DNA from: Jaltomata sinuosa
Taxonomy: Eukaryota > Streptophyta > Magnoliopsida > Solanales > Solanaceae
Length of the DNA stretch: 64,000 bases
Assembly (NCBI GenBank): GCA_003996215.1
Contig: QJPP01005219.1
Span: 1-64,000, forward strand
Reading direction: 5' to 3'
The notes under the pieces were generated by a model. The model saw only the letters and a list, made by a program, of their open reading frames with translations. It did not search any database and was not told where the DNA came from. How positions within the stretch are numbered: the first letter of the stretch is position 1; each line of letters starts with the position of its first letter. The translations under genes and the position numbers were made by a program. Of this stretch, positions 1 to 10,800 are shown piece by piece.

Positions 1-293
1 AGTTTATCTTTTGCTTCATGTACTCTATTACCATTCAGAGACATCTGTATATATTGTTTTGGATTATTTGCACTCCATGTATGTAGTTTGGCTCTATACT
101 ATGATACCAGGTCTTGGGGTTTGGTTTAGTTTTTGCATATATATATATATTTATAGTCCTTTCATCTGTTCTCTTCGTCTTGTTCTCTTATTTGTTAGAT
201 AGTAGCCCATTACTAACTTTTCTAGGCTACGGAGATTGGTTCACCTACCGGGGGTTGTAGGTGCCATCATGACCGAGAAATTGGGTCGTGACA
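1..293 (+). mobile_element. 3' end of a chromovirus (Tekay/Del-type) LTR
   Basis: The segment ends in GGGTCGTGACA at 293, the same terminus as the other chromovirus LTRs here. It is nearly identical to the 3' end of element B's LTRs read on the minus strand, including the stretch with TAGTAGCCCATTACTAAC. The rest lies left of the window. Immediately to the right, minus-strand gag of element C continues without a break, so this is the right end of an element or solo LTR inserted into C's gag. Confidence 0.8.
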
Positions 294-1105
294 GGGCATG
301 ATCTACTATCGCCTAAAATGGACACCTACTAACAACTAGTATCTCGGTAGTTTGATGTAGTTCAGTCCTCAACCCCTAAACAAATTGATAAACCCGGTCT
401 GGCTATATGGGAATAATCAAATCCCCAAATGGAGCCAACTAGTGAAAACGGGTCTCATACTCAGACACTGTCATAGACCCCTGCATCAAATGGATAAACT
501 GCTCCCTATGATGCTCACGTTCACTCTGCGGTAAAAAATTGGCCATAAAGGCCTCATAGAACTCCCTCCATATCAACTGAGGAGACTGAGGGTGCCCGCA
601 AGCTACCTGGGCCCTCTACCAAAGCTTAGATTGCCTCTCTAGCTGAATAGGTTGTATAATCCACTCCGCGGGCATCCAACTGACCAAGGTGATGAAACAT
701 CTCCTCACAGGTAGAAATAAAATCATAGGCATCCTGCACAGAAGTACCAGAGAACCTCAGTGGGGATAGTCTCAGAAACTGGCCCAAAGCCTTCTGCTAT
801 GAATCTGACATAACTGGAAGGGGAGCGATATTCTAAGCAACTGTAGGCACTAAAAGGACCTGTGCATGGGGAGATATAGTAGCAGGCTGTGCTCCTGAAC
901 TCTGAACACCCAGGGCTACCCTTTAAGCAGATGTATGGGCCATATTGGAAGGCTAACCCCCAACCATGCTCAATAACTGAAGAAGTACACTCTGAATATC
1001 TGGTAAACGAGCTGGGGATGGTGATGATACTGATGTTGCTATTAGACCTAGTGGCACCTGGGATACTCTCTGGTCCATGGAATGCTGGGTTGATGCTTAG
1101 GACTG

Positions 1106-1975
1106 AACACATCTCCCTTTACTTAGTAGGTCTTACGAATGATGTTGGAAAATGATTGTTGAATATAGTTACTCACCTCACAGCCAAATTTCCTCTGTGG
1201 GGTGTATAATAACCTAGTTGCTACCCGGAGGAACAAACCTGACTGCTGGGACAAGCTTGGTATACTGTCTTCCCTTTATCAACAGTCAGTATAGTCGCAC
1301 GGCAATTATTCCACCAGTACAAGTCACTTTATCTAGATGTAACAGTGTAGTAGCAACTATAGACGGGGTCAGCATGAGACATCGACTCTTGATTAACATC
1401 CTTTTGCCACTATCTTTCTTTTGAAAAAATGCAGCCCCTACCATTAGTCATCTATGGAGATCTGGGATTTAGTCAAAATTAGAAATCTTTATTGGACCAT
1501 GATAGCCAACTTAAACTTAACGGGGTTGAAGCATATTCTTGGAATCACTAAGGAAGTAGGAAAGGATCAAGGGTTGCCTGAGGCCCTGAGAGCCAGGATC
1601 CTTGCTCTTGAAGATGAAGTAAACATGGTCATGGGCCAATATCTTGGTGCTATTGAAGGTATGAATTAACACTTTACCCTAATTGGTTGGGGGTGTGTAG
1701 GAGCTTTGTATTTTCTTAGTCGTTCAAAAGTCAGACTGTCATAAGCCCGACACTATTCTATTTACTCTCTCAAATGAGGGGCTGGTTTATTTTTCTATAA
1801 GGTCCATCTCATATCATCCCTTACCTATGGTTCAAGAAAGGGATTGACCTAAATAATTGCAATGAGACACACCAACACCACTACTTAGAGGTGGAAAAGG
1901 GGGCGGTCAGAGGATGACACAGCAATCACGCCTTGCTCCCTCTTGACATCTATTGGGAGGAAAAGAACTGGCTTA
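1106..1975. other. Unidentified insertion inside the gag of element C
   Basis: Element B's gag is continuous across the equivalent position, but here about 870 bp of unrelated sequence separates the two gag parts. I saw no clear terminal inverted repeats or target duplication. The limits are approximate (about 30 bp either side) because flanking gag similarity fades gradually. It contains a plus-strand ORF at 1454-1669. Confidence 0.45.
1454..1669 (+). CDS. Unidentified 71-residue ORF inside the C insertion
   Basis: The protein is not recognised. It has a balanced composition and a regular acidic and leucine-rich C-terminal half (ALRARILALEDEVNM), which suggests a short amphipathic or coiled-coil helix, and it ends in GAIEGMN. 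This contrasts with the low-complexity shadow ORFs elsewhere. It is flanked by non-coding sequence and no promoter was seen. It may be a captured gene or transposon exon fragment. Chance is possible at this length, so the coding call is weak. Confidence 0.2.
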   Translation: MEIWDLVKIRNLYWTMIANLNLTGLKHILGITKEVGKDQGLPEALRARILALEDEVNMVMGQYLGAIEGMN

Positions 1976-2327
1976 GGATCATGCTCGACCTTAGTAGCTC
2001 TAACTGGTGCGATAGCTTGGGAATATGCTCAACCTCTACCTCTATCTGTACCCCGGCCCCTAGTTAGAGCTTGAGTTGCTGGTACTGAAGGCTCGCTCTC
2101 GTCCGCTGCGAAAGATCTCATACGAACTATTTACGGAAGAGTGAACTAGAAAAAATGAGATTCAAGGAAACCATCTAGGATAAAATGCACAATATAAAAG
2201 CATGAGAAACCTCATTTTCCTAAAATTCCACTATATCCTTCAAAATATAGGGTACGGATGTCTCTGCCCCGATCCGTAGGACTCTACTAGACATTGGATC
2301 CTATACCAATGACACCAGTAAACCTAG

Positions 2328-2339
2328 GCTTTGATACTA
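2328..2339 (-). promoter_or_regulatory. Degenerate primer binding site of element C
   Basis: The plus strand reads gctttgatacta. Its complement is a two-mismatch version of TGGTATCAGAGC, the primer site complementary to the initiator tRNA-Met 3' end, intact in elements A, B and F. It lies three bases from the LTR end at 2343, as expected for a minus-strand element. Confidence 0.65.
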
Positions 2340-2342
2340 AGC

Positions 2343-3243
2343 TGTCATGACCCAATTTCTTAGGTCATGATGGCACCTACAATCCCCCCAAAGGCGAACT
2401 AATCCTCGTTGCCAGAACAGTGAGTACTGGGCCACAACCTAAGCTAAGCATGCACAAAAAGGATAAAGCGGAAGAAAGCAAGAAGGCATAGTAAAAAAAG
2501 AAGCAATTGAAATATATATATATATATAGAACTACACCATCCCACGACTTGATATCAAAAGTACAAGACCCACTACTAAAAGATAAAAAGTACAAAAATA
2601 AAATATATAAAAGAGTCAACTGTACAAAAGAAGAGATATAGCTAAGCCCCATTTGCCAGGAGCTCACCCTATGTCTCGTATAGTTAAAAGTTGCATGAGA
2701 TTTACACATCAACGGTGATGGCCCACACTAGGATCTATACTAATAAGATGCAGAAGTTTAGTATGAGCAACAATTGCATAAGCAATGGGTACCCAGTAGG
2801 CATTATAGGCCAACTGAGCATATGTAAAATGTAAAAACGGTAGATAGCAGATAAGGAAAGAAAAGGCATCACAAAAGCAAAGAGAGTGAAGTACACAGAG
2901 ATTAGAAACAAATAGAAGGCTTAACAGAATACAGGTAAACTAATACTAGACATAGAAGATGTATCACAGAAAACATGTGAAAAAGTAGAGAATGCACTTG
3001 GATCCTTGCAATAACAATAAATAAGGAAAGCTTAATAGACAGGGTAGTGTAATGGTAACCTCAAATAAAAGGGAGAGAAGAAACGCCAACAAAATATAAA
3101 CATGCTAACAATAAAGCCCATAAGGTGATGATGATCAAAAAGTAAACTAACAAGTAACTATAATAAGGACCAGTAAAACTAATCTACCTACAATTCTAAC
3201 GAGTGCCCATACACCCTAGGAATACATACAAGTGAATACAAAC
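2343..3243 (-). mobile_element. 5' LTR of element C, first part
   Basis: It begins (plus strand) with TGTCATGACCC and aligns loosely with the B LTR at 44050-44970 throughout, in the same order. It stops at 3243, where element A begins, and continues at 21345. It is more diverged from B than B's two LTRs are from each other, so C is an older insertion or a different subfamily. Confidence 0.75.
3239..3243. repeat. Left target site duplication of element A (CAAAC)
   Basis: CAAAC directly precedes TGTAATG at 3244. CGAAC at 21340-21344 directly follows the 3' LTR end. One mismatch is present, and the interrupted LTR of C reads continuously across the pair. Confidence 0.75.
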
Positions 3244-3398
3244 TGTAATGATATTTACGCTTTCTTTGCACTATTAGAGCTTGCCTGTAGCGACCACAAG
3301 TTATTTATGGCTTGGTGGGACAGATGGTTTGGTGCCCTAGATGTTCGTTTGGTCGTTATGGCCGTTTCCTAATTTTAGATCTTTAACTTAGTAATTCA

Positions 3399-3754
3399 TT
3401 GACTTTAGTCAACATTCTTAGCTAACGTCCTCAGAATCGAATTTTGACAGTTTCGTTATCTTCAGAGTGTATAGTTTGGTCTGGATAAACCTTTAGTCGA
3501 GGACTGAGAACTTTTGGTGTGGGTTTTATGTTGCTTTTTCTATTTTCAGGCCATTTGGAGTTGGAAGTGTGACTAGTGTCATCTTTCGATAATTAAAGCA
3601 TCAGATTTGAAATCTGACAATTCCATAAGATCCGGAATGTTGAGTTTAGGTTAGGTAGGTGGCTATTTTGGGTCCCGGGTGAGTCGGGCTCATATCGAGT
3701 TGTTGGTCGATTTTAGTTAGTGTTGACTTGGGTCAACATTCCTCCAAATTGACC
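3399..3754 (+). promoter_or_regulatory. Inverted W-box motifs in the A 5' LTR U3
   Basis: TTGACTTTAGTCAA (3399-3412) and TGTTGACTTGGGTCAACA (3721-3738) are inverted pairs of TTGAC cores, and a further TTGACC lies at 3749-3754. TTGAC[C/T] is the W-box bound by plant WRKY factors. Both pairs are conserved in the 3' LTR (12298-12311 and 12619-12636). Binding is an inference. Confidence 0.5.
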
Positions 3755-3894
3755 TCGTATGGATGTTTTGTCGATTCTATTGAGTCCAACACATCATTTA
3801 CACTTTATTAGCATTATTTATTTTTGAATATCGGGTACCGATCATGCGTGGAACACCCCGTAGAAATTATAGCAGCAACTGGTTTTCTATTGCA

Positions 3895-4142
3895 GGCCAG
3901 GCCTTCAGCGCCAATGGCACCCAAGCAGTATGATAGCGCTAAACCTACGTGTGCCATCAAACGATAATGGCGCCATGCCAATGCGTTAGCACTCCAGCAT
4001 CTGTCGTCCAGCCAGCACAATGGCGCTATTTTAGCACAATGCAGTTGTTTTAGTACGATGGCACCTAAACGCATGGACTCCACCTTCGCGATGGTGCTAT
4101 TTTAGCGCCAATGGCGCTGACCAGCATGCTAGCACTATAAAA
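3895..4142 (+). promoter_or_regulatory. Palindrome cluster and TATA box of the A 5' LTR
   Basis: Repeated variants of GCGCCAATGGCGC and TTTTAGCGC, each nearly self-complementary, fill the roughly 230 bp before TATAAAA at 4136-4142. The same arrangement recurs in the 3' LTR (about 12800-13020). This is the likely core promoter of the element. Many copies have lost symmetry through single-base changes. Confidence 0.6.
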
Positions 4143-6926
4143 TCTCTGGCCTTCATTTTTCTAGCCTTGTTGCTCATCTTTTCTAAACTCCAAATTGATT
4201 ATTCACTCACCCAAATTGCTCCCAACAGTTCCCAGTCTTGTGAATTTCATCTAGTTGTCAAATTTTGTCATTTCCTCGTCGTTTGGCTAAGTCTTAATCT
4301 TCCCCATGTTATTATTCTCCATTAAAAACCTCCATTGTAGACTTGAAGCTTGTGTTTTTTTATTTATAGCTGCCCATTGACATTAATCGTTCATAATTAT
4401 GGGATTTTTTGTCCGCTAGCTTGCTCCTTTCATCGTGGTAAGTAATTCTTGCTCCAATTCTTGGATTATATTCTTGAAATTCCATCTTTAAATGCTTACT
4501 TGTGCAGGCTATTTTGTGACCTTTCTCTTGGCCAAATTTGCTTAATTTTGGAGCATGCTATCTTGGCATTGTTGTGGTCTTCATGCTTCTTTCCATTTTT
4601 TGATTTCAGGTAGTGGGCCCCGTGGGCTCGCTTTTGACTTATATTTCAACCTGGCTATTGCTATAGCATTATGGGTATTGTTAAACTCTTTTTGATGTGT
4701 AGTTCATGTTCTTTGATAGTTTGATTTCTTTTCAGAGCTTCTCAGAGTGGTTTGGGCTTGGGCATCATCATTACAACAGCTTTTCATCGGACGACAGGTA
4801 GGTTACGGTTTAACTCTTTTAGACTTCGCGTATATAGGATATAGTTGTACTAATTAGCATCTTTGGGTTGGGTTCATTATCTTGGTACCCCAGATCGTGC
4901 CCGTTCTTTCATGTCCATATTATTTCACACATTTGGTTGTAGAATTCATTATAGTTTCTTATATCACCCTTGTGGTCCTATATAGCCTAGTATTTGACTC
5001 TGGAACATAAATTGTGGGTTATTTGGAATGTCCATGAGTCCTGAACATTGATATTGTGATCTTAGGCTGGTTATCTGTGCTGTAGAGTAATTGGAGCATG
5101 TGGAGGGTCGATAGGTAGACTGTGAGCTATTCAACTACTGTTTGTGATTGAGCATTCCATTATCATTCATATAAGAGGTTTTTCGCATATTTTACTATGG
5201 CTTTCTCTTCGGGCCTACTACTTGATAATTTTCTAAACCTTGCATGGCCCGAGGGCCCATTTTTGGTAAAAATGGTTATAAAAGGTTTGGAACTGACTTT
5301 TATGGATCTTCTTGGGGTATGAAAGTTAAAAGGATGATTTTGTCACTGTTTTCGTACTCATATTAGACTCATCTAGGCCGTAGTGCTAGATTTGACTTCT
5401 TATTAATTTGAAATGGCACTAGACTTGGTTGAACTGAGCTACAGATTGGCTTTACTATTATTTTAGACCCGGTTATGTTCGGGCACCCTTGTTCGGTTTT
5501 TTTTTGACTAGATCTATTGATTTAGACCCGGGTAGAACCCTGGGCATGCATTTTTGAGAGTTGAGGAATTATTTAGATCCATCTATGCTTCAAACAATTA
5601 CATTGAGGTTATTAGATTTAGTATGTGGTCTCCGAGTAGATCTCTATGGACCCTACCATTCTGGACCATGTGTTATGGGCTGACGGTGATCGGAGAAAGG
5701 GTGTATGGTGGAGTAGAGGTACTCGGGAGCATTCCTTCCATGGATCCTGCCTCTATTGGGACTTTGGGTCACCAAAAGGGGTAACATACGACACTATTGT
5801 CACTTGTTTTTAGCATATCATATTTGTATCATCCATTTGTGTGAGATTCCACCCTTGTTTATGGTTTGCTGAGTGTACGCTCTGGTAGTATGGGATGCCG
5901 GAAGGTCTTTTTTCACTTCATTGCTTTCCTCGGTTGTATGGATGGCCGTTGGGACTATATGTGGACTTATTGTTACACTATCAAGAGATTGGTACTTATT
6001 GTTATTACCTATGATGATTGTATATTGAGGATTGTATTATATATATTTAGTTCACTTGACAAGTTGCACTTGGGCTATCAGTTGTTTCTTTCCACTCTTG
6101 AGAGTAGTATTATTATCATGGTTTGGTGATTAATCTTGTTTGTGAGCATGTTATCGTTATTCTTCTCTCCTCCTTCCCTTTTTACTTGAGGTTACCGGTA
6201 TACTGCCTATTTTGAAAACTTTCAATATATATTGCTATTGCGAGGATCCCAAGTGTTTTACTCCTTTCTTTCATATGTGTATGTGTAATTTATATTCTAG
6301 TAGCTAGCTAAATCTATTGTTTTCTTCTTGTATTCTTCTATGCTAGCTTCTGTGTGCTTATTCATTGCTTTCTGTGACTATTTGCTTTTATTCTGCTATA
6401 TTACTGTTCTTATATCTTATATGCGCCCAGTTGGCCTATGATACATACTGGGTACCCGTTGCTTTGCAATTGGTGCTCATACTATACCTTGCATCTTCTT
6501 GTGTAGATCCTAGTGTAGACCATTTTCGTTAGCTCATGGAGACTCGTGCAAGGTGATTTTGGATTGTCCCAGGCTGAGGGTGAACTCCTGACGGTCGGAG
6601 CTTAGCTTTTAGTTTATCTTTTATATTATGTACTCTTTTACTATTTAGAGACATATGTATATATTGTTTGTATCTTTTGTACTCTATTGATATAGTTCTG
6701 GCTCATATACTATGTATGATACAAGGTTTTGGGTTGGTTTAGCTTCCACTTATGCATTCTTATTACCTATTTCTTATCTCGTTCCTTGCTTCTACTTATT
6801 AATGCTATTTTTTTGCTTGTATGTTAGATAGTAGCCCATTACTAACCGTTCCAGGCTACGGGAATTAGTTCCCCTACTGGGGGCTTATAGATGCCATCAT
6901 GACCAAGAAATTGTGTTGTGACAGCT

Positions 6927-6938
6927 TGGTATCAGAGC
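6927..6938 (+). promoter_or_regulatory. Primer binding site of element A (initiator tRNA-Met type)
   Basis: TGGTATCAGAGC lies three bases after the LTR end at 6923 and is the classic site for priming minus-strand cDNA synthesis by initiator tRNA-Met. Confidence 0.9.
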
Positions 6939-7135
6939 TTGGTTCACCGGTGTCATCAGTATAGGAGTCAATGTCTAGTAGAGTCCTGCGGATCACGGTA
7001 GAGATATCCATACTCAATCTTCTGGAGGCTACAGTGGCATTTTAGGAAACATGGACCTTTTCTTGCTTCTATCTCATGCATAGTATCCTTAAAAGTTTCT
7101 TGAAATCTTACTTGTTCTAATTCATTCTCTCGCAG

Positions 7136-8700
7136 ATGGTTTGTATGAGGTCATCGATATCATGAAGGGGAGAGCCTTTGACTTTAGCACCCCTGACCTA
7201 GCTAGGTGTCAGGGAGGTCGTAGAATTAGGGGTCGAGGATGTGCCTGAGAAGCGCCACCAGTTAAAGCTCCTAGGGTTGAGGTTGAGCCAAAGTATGAGC
7301 TCGAGTTTGTTCCCGAGCAGCAACATTGGACTAGGGGACAACCCTGGTGCCACCAGCTCCAGCACCAGCTTTTGTGCCAGCTTCATCCCCAACTCAGTCT
7401 TTAGATGTTCATGGTTTACTTCTACAACTTTTGGGTATGATTGGAGAGCGGCCATCTGAGGTAGCACAGACATCCACTCAGAGGGTCGCCCTAGGTGAAC
7501 AGAATTTATGAGTGCAGCCTACTACTGTTGATCCCCATGCCAAGGTTATTCCGGTTCCATCATTGCATAACCTCTTCCTCCTCGTCCAACTATGACAGAG
7601 ATGAAGCAGAAGGTGTTGGGTAGGTTTTTGAGATTGGCACCTCTGAGGTTTGCTGGTACTTCTAGTTAGGATCCATATGACTTCATTACTATTTGTGATG
7701 AGATGCAACACCATTTAGGCTTATTAGAGACTCACGGAGTTAGATACACTACCTATTAGCTGGATAGACCAGCTAAGTTATGGTGGAGAGCCCATGTTGT
7801 TTGCAAACCATCTTCATCTCCTTCGTTGTCTTGGTCATAGTTTTATTAGGCCTTTATAGACAAGTTCTTGCCAGAGAGAGACAGAGAGCGTCGTAGGGAG
7901 TAGTTCAATAGGTCTATGCAGGGTTTGATGACTGTGTCGAGTATGAGACTCATTTCCATTAACTTGCTCCATTTAGGGCTATGATTATGCCCACCGAGCC
8001 TGACAAAGTCTATAGGTTTTTTGGGGGATTACGGATAAAGTTTAGAGAGCCAGCTGAGATATTAGTTGCCAGTGAACAATCATTTTAGGCTATTGTAGAC
8101 TATGTCCGTACCGTGGAGGACTTACATCGCCACGATCTATGGGCCAGAGATAAGAGGCCTCGATATCAGGGTAGCTATAATGGTTATCATCACAACGGTA
8201 GGGGTTCTGGCTAGTGAGGTTGAGGTTATCAGCCACAGCAGTACCAGGGTCAGTCTAGTTGATTGGTTTAGGCTTCACTTCAGTCTTCTGGTGGGTCTCA
8301 GTTTGAGCATGTTCAGAGTAGCCAACAAGGCTATAGCAGTCAGTGTTCGAAGGGTGTAGCTTCTGGGGCATCAGGCTGTGGTGTCCATACAGGTTCAACT
8401 AGTACATCTTGGCAGTCTAGTCTGGCAGAGGCTTTCTTTGAGTGTGGAGTTATTGGGCATTATTCTAGAGATTTCCCCTAGAGGAGTACATTTCAGCCAG
8501 TCGCTCAGCCATGTCAGCCATTGAGAGCAGTTCAGCCACCGGCTAGAGGAGGTGGTGGTCAGGCTAGAGGTAGTGCCCCATGTGGTAGGATAGGTGGTCG
8601 GGATAGTGGTCAGTCAGGTAGTGGTCGTTGTCAGTTTTATGCGGTCCTTGAGAGATTGAAGGCAGAGGCCTCGGATGCTGTGATCACAAGTATAATTTTT
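7136..8700 (+). pseudogene. Decayed gag of element A
   Basis: An ATG at 7136 stands where elements B and C have ATA. The frame then meets a TGA after about nine codons, and many more stops follow. Similarity to B's gag persists through the capsid segment (LGRFLRLAPLRF at about 7618 and the following HDFITICDEM-like stretch) to a zinc-knuckle remnant at about 8446-8486. The last cysteine of the knuckle (RDC) is changed to phenylalanine. A TAG at 7847-7849 occupies the same codon as a TAG in element B. The product would have been the nucleocapsid/capsid polyprotein, and it is non-functional here. Confidence 0.75.
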
Positions 8701-8715
8701 GTATGCCGTCAGCCA

Positions 8716-9009
8716 GCCTTTGCTTTATTTGATCCTCGATTTACTTGTTCGTATGTTTCTTCCTACTATTTGACTTTTTTAGGGTTGGGTAGTGAGTCAT
8801 TATCTGCACCTGTATCTGTTTCGACCCCAGTAAAAGAATCTTTAGTAGTAGATCAGATTGTAAGATCTTGTATGATTTTTGTTGGTGATTTGGAGACTTG
8901 GGGTGATTTTATGATCCTTTATATGTTAGACTTTGATGTGATTATGGGCATGGACTGGTTGTCCCCTCGCCATGCAATTTTTGATTCTTATGCCAAGACT
9001 GTACCCTAG
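8716..9009 (+). pseudogene. Aspartic protease domain of element A
   Basis: The open stretch carries the active-site region ALFDPRFTCSYVSSYY and ends in the conserved DFDVIMGMDWLSPRHA segment. Retroelement proteases normally carry D-S/T-G, and B has DPGST at the same place. In A this is further changed to DPRFT, so the glycine is lost. The enzyme would cleave the Gag-Pol polyprotein. A stop at 9007-9009 replaces a residue near the end of the domain, and RT follows after about 170 bp. It is inactive by sequence. Confidence 0.75.
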
Positions 9010-9169
9010 CCGTGCCCGGTATATCCCCAGTTGTGTGGTAGGATTCCATCAGCCGTGCACCGTATGGGATCATCTCTTGTCTTTGAACTAGGAAGTTGAT
9101 TTCTCGTGGGTGTTAAGCTTATCTAGCATATGTCTGAGATGCTAGTACCGACCCTTCTTCCCTTGAGTC

Positions 9170-10075
9170 GGTTCCTGTGGTTAGAGATTTTATAGATGTG
9201 TTCCCTACCGATCTGCCAGACCTTTCACCTTAGAGAGATATTGATTTTGCTATCGAGTTAGAGTTGGCCAACATGCCCATTTCTATTTCTACTTACCATT
9301 TGGCTCATGCTGAGTTGAGAGAGCTTAAGGAGCAGCTCCGGGATTTGTTAGCTAAGGGTTTTAGCAGGCGAAGTGTGCTGCCTTGCGGTGCTCATGTTCT
9401 CTTCTTGAAAAAAAAGGATGGGTCGATGCACATGTGTATTGAATATCGGCAGCTGAATAAGGTGACTATGAAGAATAGGTATCCGATGCCGCGAATTGAT
9501 GACTTATTTTACCAGCTTTAGGGTTCTATTGTGTTTTCAAAGATTGATCTGAGGTTCGGCTACCACAAGTTGAGGATAAGGGCAGAGGATATCCCTAAGA
9601 CAGCATTCAGGACATGTTATGACCACTATGAGTTCCTCATGTTGTTTTTGGGTTGACAAATACCCCCACAACTTTTATGAACTTGATGCATCGGGTGCTT
9701 AGCCCGTATTTGGATTTGTTTGTGATAGTCTTCATAGATGACATCCTGATATACTCGCAGAGTAAAGATGAGCATGAGCAGCATTTGAGGACTGTACTTC
9801 AGACATTGAGAGATCACCACCTTTATGCCAAGTTCTCAAAGTGCGAGTTTTGTCTCGAGTCAGTTGCATTCCAGGGATACGTGCTGTCTAAGGATGGGAT
9901 TAGAGTGGACCCGGGTAAGATTTCAGCCATCCATGATTGGCCTTGGCCTACTACTCCAACCAAGGTTTGTAACTTTGTTGGGTTAGTAGGGTACTACAGA
10001 AGGTTCATCGAGGGGTTTTCTTCTATAGCAGCACTTTTGACTATGCTGACTAGAAAGGATATCCCATTTCAGTAG
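9170..10075 (+). pseudogene. Reverse transcriptase domain of element A
   Basis: RT copies element RNA into DNA. Visible motifs include the N-terminal [13 protein letters not shown] stretch, [20 protein letters not shown] (about 9450-9500), and the catalytic FIDDILIYS (near 9735), in which both aspartates are present. Breaks: TAG at 9519-9521 where B has CAG, a frame disturbance near 9650 in the FGLTNAP-like segment, and TAG at 10073-10075. The connection region [15 protein letters not shown] is well conserved. It continues into RNase H, and the product would be truncated. Confidence 0.85.
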
Positions 10076-10800
10076 TCGGATTAGTGCGAGGATAGCTTCT
10101 AGAGGCTTAAAGCCTTGTTGACTTCAGCTCATATGTTGACCTTTCCAGTTGAGGGTCAGAGTATATCTGTTTATTATGATGCTTTTGGGGTTAATCTTGG
10201 TTGTGTGTTGATACAGCAGGGTCGTGTCATAGCATATGCGTTGAGGTAGCTGAAGGTTCACGAGCGCAACTACCCCACTCATGACTTGGAGTTGGCGATG
10301 GTAGTCTTCGCACTCAAGATCTAGAGGCACTACTTATATGGGGTTCACTGTGAGATATTCACCGATCACCAAAGTCTTTAGTACATCACGAGTTAGCAAG
10401 AGCTAAACTCGAGGTAGAGGAGATGGATTGAGTTACTGAAGGACTATGAATTTACCATTTTGTATCATCTGGGTGCGAAAAATATAGTAGCGGATGCCTT
10501 GAGTCGGAAGGCGATGAGTATAGGTAGCCTATCTTCACTTTCAGTTTTGGAGCGATCGTTAGCCTTGGAGATCCAGTCCTTGGCTAACCATTTTGTTAGG
10601 CTTGACTTATCGGATCCTAGTAGAGTTCTTGCCAGTATTGAGGTTCGTTCTACTCTAGTTGACCAAATTCAGAGCCTATTTTTTGAGGATCAGTGGTTGT
10701 GTGACCTTTGGGTGATGGCCAACCGAGCTACTTTGGGTTTTGATAGTGTTTTGAGGTTCGACAGTTGTCTTTGTGTTTCTAGATTTGGGGGTTTGATTTA
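10076..10800 (+). pseudogene. RNase H domain and linker of element A
   Basis: The frame corresponds to B's RNase H, with HDLELAMVVFALKI and EIFTDHQSL still readable, but it is riddled with TAG codons at 10082, 10100, 10247, 10322, 10379, 10394 and 10415. Most stand where B has CAG, and one replaces TGG. The first catalytic segment reads YYDAFGV instead of YCDASGV, with the aspartate kept. The linker resumes as an open stretch at 10460-10801 with the typical VADALSRKA. It would degrade the RNA strand during reverse transcription, and it is inactive here. Confidence 0.82.

Larger units (their letters stand above)
294..2126 (-). pseudogene. Decayed gag of chromovirus element C
   Basis: Read on the minus strand, 2126 down to about 1975 resembles the start of element B's gag (a short basic segment with RGRG runs), and about 1105 down to 294 matches the rest, including the conserved capsid segment corresponding to B at about 51210-51900. 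Gag is the structural protein that packages element RNA. The reading frame carries stops, the initiation codon position reads ATA rather than ATG, and about 0.87 kb of unrelated DNA (1106-1975) interrupts it. At the codon where A and B have a shared stop (FY*AF), C has GAG. Gag is truncated at 294 by another LTR, so no functional product is expected. Confidence 0.7.
3244..6923 (+). repeat. 5' LTR of element A (3680 bp)
   Basis: It starts TGTAATG and ends TTGTGACA just before the PBS. It is homologous over its whole length with 12125-13673 plus 19299-21339. Relative to the 3' LTR, the first 40 bases carry a short deletion that removes the TAGTCATTCC segment. The U3 holds paired W-box motifs and a cluster of palindromes before a TATA box at 4136. 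The rest is R/U5 with no supported ORF. Confidence 0.88.

Noticed and set aside
723..1112. 129-residue minus-strand ORF
   Set aside because: It is out of frame with the gag of element C that covers the same bases.
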